Origin: Pteria penguin
Lineage: Eukaryota; Mollusca; Bivalvia; Pterioida; Pteriidae
Assembly: GCA_035048485.1 (NCBI GenBank)
Contig: CM068586.1
Span: forward strand, 46,660,287 to 46,724,286
Direction of reading: 5' to 3'
Length of the DNA: 64,000 bases
Below, piece after piece: positions 32,591-42,207 of this stretch (position 1 is its first letter; every line of letters begins with the position of its first letter). The notes under the pieces are model-generated. The model worked only from the letters and a program-made list of their open reading frames with translations, did no database searches and had not been told where the DNA came from. The translations under genes were made by a program, and so were the position numbers.

Positions 32591-34559
32591 CCCTCTTGTT
32601 AAGTTATAAGAACACTTGTAAGACAGTCAATATATGACTGAATCTGTCGATTGTAATGTCTTCAAATGAATGCAGTCTGATACATTGTATTCTTAAAAGT
32701 CAAAATTTTTTGGTAACAAGAAATTGAACTCCGTCAAGACACAAGGATCAAGTAATTCACAAAAGGACTGGGGGTGGGAATGAAATTAAAAATGTAAAAT
32801 TGCTAACGGACGATGGTCGATGAAGGTAAAAATGCACGATTAACAATGTTTAATTTAGCTATTTCAGAATATATTTTCTAGAATGAATACAAAGGATGAT
32901 TTCAATATAATATTTGTTTTTACTTTCATGACACTTCATAATTTATATTGACTCAATATAGGTGACTGAAGCAAGCCTGCTGTCTCTTGGACTTCACAAT
33001 GAAAATTTAGCCGAGAAATGTGGTAAGGAAAGAAACGCAAGAGGAAAACAGAAAATACCACTCAATATAAAAGAAAAAGGATGCAATTACAAAAACATCA
33101 TAGAAAGAAACAGAGGTTGTCTGATGTTAAAGAGGGAAAAACTTAATTATGAAGCGAAACTTGGCAATATTTCATAATGAAATAAATGCAGTCATTCCAG
33201 ACCATCTAGCATATATAGGGAATGAAACATTAAATGTTTAATAGCATTTGATTTAGAAACATCCGGACTTGTAAGAATTAGTGAAATCATTCAAATTGCA
33301 GCAGGAGATAGAATATTTCAAAATTTCATTTTTACTAGGTGTAAGATCAGCACAGAAGCCTCTCATGTAAATTGGTATGATTTTTGACAAAAATACAAAT
33401 ACTGTTTGTTTGAATGGTAAAATTGTTGAGGCAAAATTAATTCAAGAGGAACTACATAAGTTTTTGGAATTTATTTAGTCTTTTAAAAGTCCAATATTAG
33501 TCAGTCTTAACTTTAAATCATTTGATATACCTGTTTTGTGCAATAGGTTATTTGATTTTAAATCTTTGCTGCATTTTGAAAGTCCATGAAGGGATTCATT
33601 GATACCCTAGTTTCAGTTAAAAGAGTAATTCTGAAGGAAAATGTAAATAGGTCATACAAGCAGAAAAATCTTTTATTAGTATTAATGGGCATACCACACA
33701 ATGCTCATATAGAGATTGAAGATGTAAACAGCTTGCATGCTTTAGTTGATGAAAAACTGAAATGTCATATTACAGATTAATATTTGTTTTCTTTGTCTTA
33801 TCTTTCATGTAAAACTTAATACTCTGAGTCTATTACTTATAAATTTGTGGCAAAGCTTTTAGTGAAAAATGAACCGGGAGTGGGTTGTCATTTGCCTATC
33901 TCAAAATAGTCGCAAGCAGGGATCCGAAAGGTGCTATGTTGATTTTGAAGAATCACAAAGTTCCAGCTAAGCAAACTTTGGGCATTTAGAGTCATTTAAG
34001 TAAGGAGGAATGAAAAAAAATGCCTGAAGTGATTATAACTAGTTCAAAGTTGACTTGGTTGTTGAAATTACATGTAGTTTAATATCCAATAATATTTGTC
34101 ACAAATTTCATGCCACTTATTTCAGTATATTTATTTATAATTGTTTTCATGATAAAGACCTTGATTATTTTGTATCAAGAAACATTCAGTATTTGAAATG
34201 TTGATTGTTACTTGAATGGTTATTTATAGTATTCTGTAACATTATCTACACCGGTGATGGTTACCTGGTATTTGGAGCACTGGTGCAATCCTCCAAAGCT
34301 CTCCCATGCGGATATGTTTCTTGAATAAGTCATAATGTATGTGCCATGTTTCAATGTACCTACACAATTATTTAAAGCACAATTAGCTCTGTAAAGATGA
34401 CATATGGTGTTATGTTCAAAACATTACTCTAAAAATTGTAAAGGTAAAATTTGAACTAGTTACAATCTTACAGCAAATGTACCATAGATTTATTTTCTGA
34501 ATCACAAAAGGTTATTGAGACAGAACCTTTTAATTCCATAAGCAGGTGCCCTATGGTAA

Positions 34560-34900
34560 TCACTCTGTCTGTCTGTCTGTCCATCTGTCTGTCCATCAGC
34601 AAAAACTTTAACATTGGTGAAATGTAATACACTGTCACATAAAGAGCTTTCATATTTGGCATGTGTGTTCCTTATGACAAGACCTTTACGTTGGTACCAG
34701 AATTGTTAATCTTGTGACCTTGACTCTGACCTTTGACCTGCATTTGAAAAACTTAAGTATTGACCATAACTATTGAACCATTAGAAGTAGGGCTTTCATA
34801 TTTGGCATCTGCGTTCCTTATGACAAGACATTTCTGCTGGTACCAAATTAAGGTCAAGGTCATTGTGACAGGCATCCTGCAGGGCCCATCTGAATTTGTC
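34560..34900 (+). repeat. TGACCT-rich dispersed repeat, two units
   Basis: Starts with TCTGTCTGTCTGTC. It contains CATATTTGGCATGTGTGTTC twice (once diverged) and a perfect DR1 TGACCTTTGACCT at 34,727-34,739. Confidence 0.65.
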
Positions 34901-35645
34901 AATTTTCTAGTAGACTTTAATTTTGCAATGTTCGTATCATTGTTTAAATAGTTTATCAGAGATAAATCAATAATATTTTCATTGTCAAAGATTTCGTCAA
35001 CTTCGAAAGTTTATCTTTGGTTTGTCTTTTTACGGCCCTTTGTGGAATCCTGGAAGTGAACTCATGCTAACATTGTCCTTTACCCTTTGTGGAATTCTGG
35101 AAGTGCTTTGTGACAGATCCGGTTATTATAATTTACTTTATCTTGAAATTGTATTTTCACTTGCTTTATTTACAAACTGAATTGGCATTGCATTTGCATA
35201 TTGAAATAACTTTAACATATTATTACTTCAATTCAATTGCATTATATTATATTGCTTGATAATGATTTATTGATATTTATCCATTTTTTCCTTGTTTGTG
35301 AGAATAACTTCCTACTTTATTTTTTCGATTTCTGTTACACTTTTTGACTTCTAATTTTGAAGTTGTTTATATTTTGGTCATTGTCTACATTTGACTACTT
35401 CCATTGATAAGTAATTATATTTTGCATTTTTGGGAGATAACTTTATTTCTATAACATTAATTTATCTTTTCCATTAATTTATTATTTATTTAATTTTTTA
35501 AGGTAACGGACCCGGATACAGGGAGTTAATCGAATAACGTCATGTGGACGTTTGTAATGAATCGTAAAATCCGAAGCATCTACGTGATGCAGTTCGAATT
35601 GCCAGACGACAAATTGTAAACAAATTATATATCTTACTGCTTAAC
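34901..35645 (+). promoter_or_regulatory. Upstream region of the transposase-exonuclease gene
   Basis: No coding sequence is seen. There is a short duplicated phrase, CCCTTTGTGGAATCCTGGAA and CCCTTTGTGGAATTCTGGAA (35,036 and 35,083). The promoter presumably lies here, but I see no strong core element, so this is positional inference only. Confidence 0.25.
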
Positions 35646-38600
35646 ATGAGTAAAATTCGAAACAAGAAGGGAAAATTTGCGCGTTCACATAAGAGGTCAA
35701 CTTTTTTCTCGACATTGAATAAAAGTAGAAAGCGTTGTAAGGATGACATAGACGTAGCGAGCAACGATCACAAGTACTGTGATTTGACCGAGGTGAGCGC
35801 CGAGGTAGAACTCGATCATAATATGCATAACGAGGTAGACGAAAGTTGGAGGCAGGGTCGGCGTATTGTAGAGTTTGAAACTTTGGCAAATAGAATGTTT
35901 TGTGGAGGATGTAATTGTCGTCTACATTTATGCGACACAGTTGGGAAACGAAGGAGTGGATTAGGTAGCATTCTGTATATAAAATGCAGTAACCAGAAAT
36001 GTCAAACTACAACAGATGTTCCCACTGGAAAGATGAACTCGTCTGGATCATTCGACATTACTGACAAAATTACGATAGGTATTTAACTATTGAAACTTTT
36101 ATGATATATCTTTTGCAAATAACTAATCACTCTATAATCAATTGACTCACCTAGATTACTGCGTACAATGATACATGTAGCAGGAAGGTTAAAAATCATT
36201 GCCAGGACTCGAACCCAGGATCTTCCGCTAAAATGGCAAATGCTCTACCAACTGAGCTATCTGGGTTGACATCCTATGCAGTAGAGTGTTACACATGTAC
36301 ACACCTTCCCTGCAGATTTGAGGTTTTCCCCAAACCTCACACAACAAAGTCCTCCTCTCACAATGGTACCTTATCAGCTACACCAACTGAAGAAAATTGG
36401 TAAAACCCCCAAATTTTAGCAGGAAAGTTGAAAAATCGTTGCCGGGGCTCGAACTCAGGACCATGTGCTAACAAGGTAAGTATATTTAATCACCTGAGCT
36501 AACTGGACCAAAGTCTGAGCAGTCTGCCACATACATTTAAGAAATTAATAATCACAAGTCCTACTGGTGAAATTTCATCTTATGACGTTATGCTTTTATT
36601 AAATGAATCTAGTTTAAATCAGAGACCTTAAATTGTTACACTAATAGATTTTGTACAAAATTGTATCATAAATATCAAAATCACTGCAGTTACCACTGAA
36701 AATGTTTTATATTCCCATGCTACTGATAATAACTTTATGGCTATCATTGCAAATTAGATTTGATATAATTTGTTTTTAACAACATGACTCCTTGAAATCC
36801 TATATTTTTTCATATATTAAGGTTTAGCTGGGTTAACATGTTGTACATGTACAGTGATGATTCATGCAGGACTTGGTTATGCCCAGATGAGGAATTTTCT
36901 GTCAGAGTGCAACCTACCTGTCATGAGTAAATCATGTGTACAAAGGCATGAAAAGAAACTAGGGAAAGTTTTCAGTAAATTAGCTGAAGAGTCTTGCAGT
37001 TTAGCACGAGTAGAAGAAAAGGAATTGTCTTTAGATAAGGTATTTATTAATTATGATACTCAGTACTCAGTAACATGTATTATAAAATTTCATTTGTATA
37101 AATGCCTACATTTCTCATTTTTTGTTTTAGTACTTATATTCAGCTCCCTAATTTTCATTGACTTTCCCCTATTTATATAATCTAATGAAAAATTACATGA
37201 TATGTAATATATTTGGAAACTGTGTAATGGAATGTAGCTAATGCAACATTGTATGCCTCATCAATGTATGACAAGGATATATAATTGTAAAAATTACTTT
37301 AAATATTTAACTGAGTACCACTGATCTCAATTATGTATAACATTTTATTCAAATAATTATATGTACATGTTTCTTGAACAGTACTATTAATTGATTTTGA
37401 TATTAGATTTGTATTATGCATGTTATATGTAACATATAATATTGTTATTCTAGGAGCTTGAGGTCAGTTTTGATGGAGGTTGGCAAAAGAGAGGGACAGG
37501 TTTTAATTATAACAGCTTGACTGGTAAATGCACTTTTTAGAATAAATTCAATATAACATATATTTTCTAACCATTATTACTTCATGATTTTATTATAAAT
37601 ACACAAGTTAGTTCATATTGACTCATCTTTATTATATCTTTACTTGTGTTATCTCTAAGATACTAGCTTTACTTTAGAGATTTATTTTCATGGTCACTCA
37701 ATACCAATTGTTGATTTCATAAATGTCATCAAAATTTACTTTTAAGCATCCATCCATCTGTCATTAAGGATTTTTAGTCCATAAGCTCTGCTTGCATGTG
37801 AAACCGGAGGGGACTATAGATTTACTCCTATCAGTCCGTTTGTTTGTCTGTCTGTCTGTCTTACTTAAAAGATTTGAATCTAAGATGTCGTGTATGCATG
37901 AATGTTTATCTGTTTATGATGTTATGAACATGTTTGGTTAATTGTTCCCCGGCAGTTTCATTATGTGACATTGACCTTATCCTTTGACCTAATGCAAGGT
38001 AACATTTTAATTAACAATAATATGTGTACTGCTACATGTATGGTAAACATAGTAGCTGATACATCATATAATGATACATGCAGATTATGGTGATTTAATA
38101 TGAATTTTAATTTTAGGACATGCTTCTCTTATTGGACAAGAAACTGGGAAGGTTTTGGGATTTGATGTGAGAAGCAAGTCATGTGCTACTTGTGAGCTGC
38201 ACAATGCCAAGAACAGAATTCCCCCAGAGCATGAATGTCATAAGAATTGGATAGGCTCTAGTAAGTCCATGGAACCAGATCTCGCAGTAAACTTGCTGCA
38301 TGAAATGGAGGATGTTGGATGTGCTGTTGATATCATACATTCAGACAATGATTCAACCACCATGAACAGATTAAAGATAGATTTTAAGAATTTGAAAAAG
38401 AAAGATGACCAAAACCACATCAAGAAAGGAATAACAAAATCCCTCATTGCATATTCAAAAAAGTAAGAGCAAGCAAATCAGCGAATAATTCTGTTATAAA
38501 TCAAGAGTTTTTGTCACTAATGTTTTATGCCTCTGACCTGCTTTTAGGCCCAGTGGCATGTACAGTTTGGATTGTCTGTCTGTCTATACTTATTTCCTGC

Positions 38601-41542
38601 TATTTTCACAAACTACAAGATTACCATTAGAGATTTTGACTTCATATTTGTCTTGCATACTCAACTTATAAAACCTTTTCAAAGGACAGTAAGGTTATTG
38701 AACTTCTGACCTTGCCTGTGACCTTTGTTTTACAAAAGGTTTTGCCATCACAAAGTCTTTAAAGAAGAACTCGATAATAGCATGAAGCATTCTGCAAAGT
38801 ATTATTACCTCTTCTATGATGAGTTAATTTCATGCATGGTTTAAGGAGTGGGGACCCTTGCATTATTTACAATTTTAAGATTTTGAATGTCATGCACATC
38901 ATAATCAGCTGTTATGTTCAAACTTTATTAACATATTTTAAGTTGTAATATATTTAATTACTTTGAAAAAGAAATGAAATTTTAATTACTTTACTGTGTT
39001 ACATTATCTTTTTTTAATGTTTTATAGACATAAAGAGCTTTCAATATCAGATGGGGTCCCATACCTGACAAGATGCTTCATGTACGCCATTACTGGAAAT
39101 CAAAATGAACTATGAAAATTGAAGAGGCACTATCAAGAATTGTTCCTCATGTATTTGGGGACCATTCCTTGTGCATAGGCACAGATTGGTGTACATACAA
39201 AGATAATCCAGAAATATTCAGGTGAGAGGGGGAAAATGCAGAAAACCAAATTTCATTTCAAAGTCCATTATTAGTGAGATTGAATTACTGCAAAATATAA
39301 CAGTATAACCAGGAACAAAGTTTGGGGGCTATATAGGAATCTCCTGTCTGTCTGTCTGTCCATCTGTCTGTCCGTCTGTCCATCTACCTTTGTCCGGGCA
39401 TAACTTCTTTATTCTTTATAATATGATGTTCATACTTGGTACATTTGTTCCTTAGGAGATGCTGGTGTGTCATGACCATGAACCAAAGTTGTGTGTCAAA
39501 GGTCAAGGTCACTATTAATTCTATTGTAATAATCTTGTTGGAGCTATATCTTTTATTTATATGAATGGGAAATGGTCATACTTGGTACATTTGTTCCTTA
39601 GGAGATGCCGGTGTGTCTTGACCATGAACCAAGATTGTGCGTCAATGGTCAAGGTCACTCTTAACCCTATTGTAAAAATCTTGTTGGGACTTGAAATTTG
39701 GGTATTTGTCCAGTTAGGACAGCTCTAGTTTGACCTATTTTTATCTTGATATATAACAGCTCTTTTATATAATATATGTATATAAATCAATTTTCAGATA
39801 CAAAAGCCTTCCTGGTGGGAAAGCTCTGACAAACCAGGCATTGAGGAAAGATTTGGAGGACTTAGTTTCTAGATACATTCAGGGATCTTCTTCCCTGATA
39901 CAACTAGGATCAACACAAAGCAATGAGAGCTTCAGTCAAATTGTATCAACAAAAGCTCCAAAATCTAGGTAAGTTACATGTATTTCCCTTGCAAACAAAG
40001 AAATATAATGATGTTGACCTTTTGACTTTGATTTTTCTATTGGGTTGTTTCAAACTTTATTGCAAACATGCTTAAGGAAAATTGTGTTGCACAAATGCAT
40101 AATGTTTTTAGTACTATAGAATATTTGCAGATATGTTGAGGATAAATTTTGAAATTGTGTGTCTCATTTTTATGCAATCATTTACATAAAATGACACAAG
40201 TCTTCATTAAAAATTGATGAAGTTTTACAACATTAATTCAGAGCAAACTAAGCTGTTGTATACTAATATACATTCCAGACATTATGGTGGCTCACAGTCT
40301 CTAAAGAGCAGACTCTCTGCTGCTGTTTTGCAGAAGAATGAGGGTTACGGATATTTAGAAAAGGTCAGTATCCATGCACAAACAATTGTATAGATAGAGC
40401 TCATATTTCAGTCAGTAAAGTCCTATTTTCATGATCAAGATAATATTTTCCAATAAAGAAACTGCATTTTATTTTTTTCTTGTATATTTCAGATGAACAA
40501 AGCTGCCATGTTATCACCTGGTACATCGACAACAAATATTTCCAAAAAACTTGATATCGACCGGGAAAAAATAAGAGCTAGAAACAAAACAATCAATCAC
40601 AAAAAGAAAAGAATTCAGAAAAAAAAGGCAAGGTATGCATGTGAGAGACGGTCATTTGTGCATGAAGGAACAACTTACGAGTCCAATATTGAACTGGCAG
40701 ACTCTGTTGATGACGAAAATATTCCATCACCTTTAATAATGGATGGTACAGAATCATATGTTGTGTTTGATTTGGAGACTACTGGGCTGGATCCCATAAG
40801 GAGTGATATAACTCAAATAGCTGCAATTTATGGAAAGACGGAATGCTCATCTTATGTATTTCCTAGATGTACCATCAACCAAAAAGTATCAGAAATTACA
40901 AATATAACTTGCAGTCTCTCCACCAACAGAATGTTTCATGCTGGCCATGAAGTGGAAGCAAAATCCCCTAAAGAAGCATTATTAGATCTTATAGAATTCC
41001 TCAGAAAGATACCAAATCCTGTTTTAATTGGACACAACATAGCAAATTTCGACATGAACATCCTTACCAACCGGCTTAAGGAATTTTCTCTATATTCCAC
41101 ATTTTGTGAGATTGTTAAAGGGTTTATTGATACATTAATAATGGCAAGGAAAATTTTCCCCAAAACTGATGTGAAAAATTACAAACAGAGTACATTAGTT
41201 GAATGTTATCTAAATGGTATGACGTATGAAGCTCACAGTGCCATTGAAGATGTTCGTGCATTACAAAAACTTTTCATGGAAAAGATGTATTCACTGTGTG
41301 AAAAGGATGATTTTTTTTGCATTAATTACTGTGCCTGCAGATCATCGTACCAAACATTGATAAAAGCAAAGACTGTTCCCAGAGAGCCATGCATGAAACT
41401 TGCCAAACAGGGAATAAGCTTACTTCACTTGAAAAAGGCCAGTGAAAGGGATCCAAAAGGAATTAAGTATTTATTTCAAGAATACAAGATTTCATCAAAG
41501 TCAGTGGCTGCCTTTCAGTCATTTTTCTCCAATGAACAATGA
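35646..41542 (+). CDS. Mutator-like transposase domain fused to DEDDh exonuclease, 8 exons
   Basis: Exons by splice sites and phase: 35,646-36,078; 36,822-37,039; 37,454-37,523; 38,117-38,462; 39,028-39,221; 39,798-39,968; 40,279-40,363; 40,493-41,542. Together they would encode about 855 residues if one missing base near 39,107 is allowed for. Exon 1 has a CGGCNC...CSNQKC zinc-like cluster. Exons 3-5 match the Mutator-like transposase domain: VSFDGGWQKRG (first Asp, ~224), SKSCATCE, HKNWIGSSKSMEPDLAV, IHSDNDSTT (Asp ~317) and NHIKKGI. Exon 8 is a DnaQ/RNase T-type exonuclease with all five catalytic residues: FDLETTG, HNIANFD, then H and D in EAHSAIEDV. Processing of transposition intermediates is an inference. 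It may be domesticated or a mobile gene; a decayed copy lies upstream. Confidence 0.8.
36201..36268 (-). mobile_element. tRNA-Lys-like SINE head
   Basis: On the minus strand: TAGCTCAGTTGGTAGAGC (A box), a CATTTTA anticodon-type loop (TTT), and GGTTCGAGTCC (B box). The acceptor stem does not pair, so this is a SINE head or pseudo-tRNA, not a functional tRNA gene. Confidence 0.6.
36441..36509 (-). mobile_element. Second tRNA-like SINE head
   Basis: On the minus strand: TTAGCTCAGGTGATTAAATA and GAGTTCGAGCCCCGGC, flanked by the same GCAGGAAAGTT phrase as its neighbour 240 bp away. It is a diverged relative. Confidence 0.5.
37524..38116. other. Intron 3 with dispersed repeat
   Basis: Contains GGAGGGGACTATAG followed by TCTGTCTGTCTGTC (37,807-37,860), a repeat start also seen at 30,833. 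Confidence 0.5.
38540..38740 (+). repeat. TGACCT-rich dispersed repeat in intron 4
   Basis: TCTGTCTGTCTATA start and a TGACCTTGCC...TGACCTTTG ending. Confidence 0.5.
39328..39735 (+). repeat. Dispersed repeat with Helitron-like 3' end, in intron 5
   Basis: Starts GGCTATATAGGAATC plus TCTGTC repeats. Two ~175-bp internal units carry CATACTTGGTACATTTGTTC and GTCAAGGTCAC. It ends GTCCAGTTAGGACAGCTCTA, a short hairpin followed by CTAGT. The same ending occurs at 50,335-50,358. Confidence 0.6.
40493..41542 (+). CDS. Exon 8 of the fusion gene: DEDDh 3'-5' exonuclease module
   Basis: This exon opens after TATATTTCAG with an in-frame ATG and could be translated alone as a 349-residue protein, though phase agrees with exon 7. 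A basic, coiled region (IRARNKTINHKKKRIQKKKA) leads to the exonuclease. Catalytic residues in exon numbering: D93 and E95 in VVFDLETTGLD, D187 in GHNIANFDMN, H248 and D253 in AHSAIEDVRAL. This is the complete DEDDh set of DnaQ-like enzymes, which remove nucleotides from 3' ends of DNA or RNA using two metal ions. A ~90-residue C-terminal extension ends SFFSNEQ. The same module, with stops, is at 33.23-34.01 kb. Confidence 0.85.
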   Translation: MNKAAMLSPGTSTTNISKKLDIDREKIRARNKTINHKKKRIQKKKARYACERRSFVHEGTTYESNIELADSVDDENIPSPLIMDGTESYVVFDLETTGLDPIRSDITQIAAIYGKTECSSYVFPRCTINQKVSEITNITCSLSTNRMFHAGHEVEAKSPKEALLDLIEFLRKIPNPVLIGHNIANFDMNILTNRLKEFSLYSTFCEIVKGFIDTLIMARKIFPKTDVKNYKQSTLVECYLNGMTYEAHSAIEDVRALQKLFMEKMYSLCEKDDFFCINYCACRSSYQTLIKAKTVPREPCMKLAKQGISLLHLKKASERDPKGIKYLFQEYKISSKSVAAFQSFFSNEQ

Positions 41543-41624
41543 TTTTCAAATGAAATTTTATGCATTTATAAATATTATTTGTGTAATTTACATTTCAACA
41601 TATCAAACATGGTTTAACTATATA

Positions 41625-41927
41625 TCAATCTTATTAAAACGCGACTTGTACTCCGTTCCTCTACGATACTCTCCATGTACAAGATCTTACAACTGCCGAT
41701 TCGAGGTCATCTCAGGATGACCTTTCAGTACAGCCAGTCAGAATTTGAGTTAGAGATCTTTCGGTATTGTTTGTATGTAATATAGCACCGAAAGATCTCT
41801 AACTCCGATTGTGATTGGCTGTTCTGAAAGGTCATCCTGAGATGACCTCGAATCGGCAGTTGTAAGATATTGTACACGGAGAGTATCGTAGAGGAACGGA
41901 GTACAAGTCGCGTTTTAATAAGATTGA
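41625..41927. mobile_element. 303-bp foldback element with 8-bp target duplication
   Basis: Almost the whole element is an inverted repeat with arms of ~140 bp. The ends are TCAATCTTATTAAAACGCG and its exact complement. It is flanked by ACTATATA at 41,617-41,624 and 41,928-41,935. The 8-bp duplication fits hAT-type (or P/Merlin-like) mobilisation. It lies 83 bp after the stop of the fusion gene, probably in its 3' UTR. Confidence 0.85.
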
Positions 41928-42001
41928 ACTATATATATATGTATATATTTAAGCACAAATAGATACAATGATATATGCATACGATTAGCTATTTTTGTAG
42001 A

Positions 42002-42091
42002 GCCCTGATAGCTCAATGGGTTGGAGCATTGGATGCAATGGCGGCTAGGTGATTAGGTAGCGAAAGTCAGGGGTTTGATTCCCCGATCAGG
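42002..42091 (+). mobile_element. tRNA-like SINE head
   Basis: GCCCTGATAGCTCAATGGGT (A box), then GGGGTTTGATTCCCC (T arm and B box) and ATCAGG closing an acceptor-like stem. The region between is too long and unpaired for an ordinary tRNA. A (TA)n tract at 42,147-42,203 follows. Confidence 0.55.
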
Positions 42092-42146
42092 AACGAATTT
42101 CAGTGAAATTATAGGGTGCCTTGTTTTATGTAGTATGTTTGTGCTT

Positions 42147-42203
<57 letters not shown>

Positions 42204-42207
<4 letters not shown>

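Larger units (their letters stand above)
23045..34010 (+). pseudogene. Decayed paralogue of the transposase-exonuclease gene
   Basis: Pieces matching consecutive exons of the gene at 35.65-41.54 kb occur in the same order and strand. The exon 6 homologue is at 23,045-23,202 (RYKSFPDGKP, then SMVARKAKKKPR before GTATG). The exon 7 homologue is at about 25,724-25,797 (RHYGG, then VSAAVLQRN). The exon 8 homologue is at 32,962-34,010: VTEASLLSLG, a DEDDh exonuclease with LIAFDLETSG, then NFKSFDIPVLCNRL, FIDTLVSVKRVILKENV, IEDVNSLHAL and RDPKGAMLILKNHK. It has several stops and frameshifts, so it is a pseudogene. Its introns are stretched by the 25.99-30.47 kb element and the 30.88-31.43 kb foldback. 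Homologues of exons 1-5 were not found. Confidence 0.72.
36079..36821. other. Intron 1 with two tRNA-like inserts
   Basis: 743-bp intron flanked by G|GTATTT and TTAAG|GT. The tRNA-like inserts are listed separately. Confidence 0.6.

Noticed and set aside
42002..42091. Functional tRNA gene
   Set aside because: The A and B boxes and a short acceptor-like stem are present, but the anticodon region does not fold. Treated as a SINE head.
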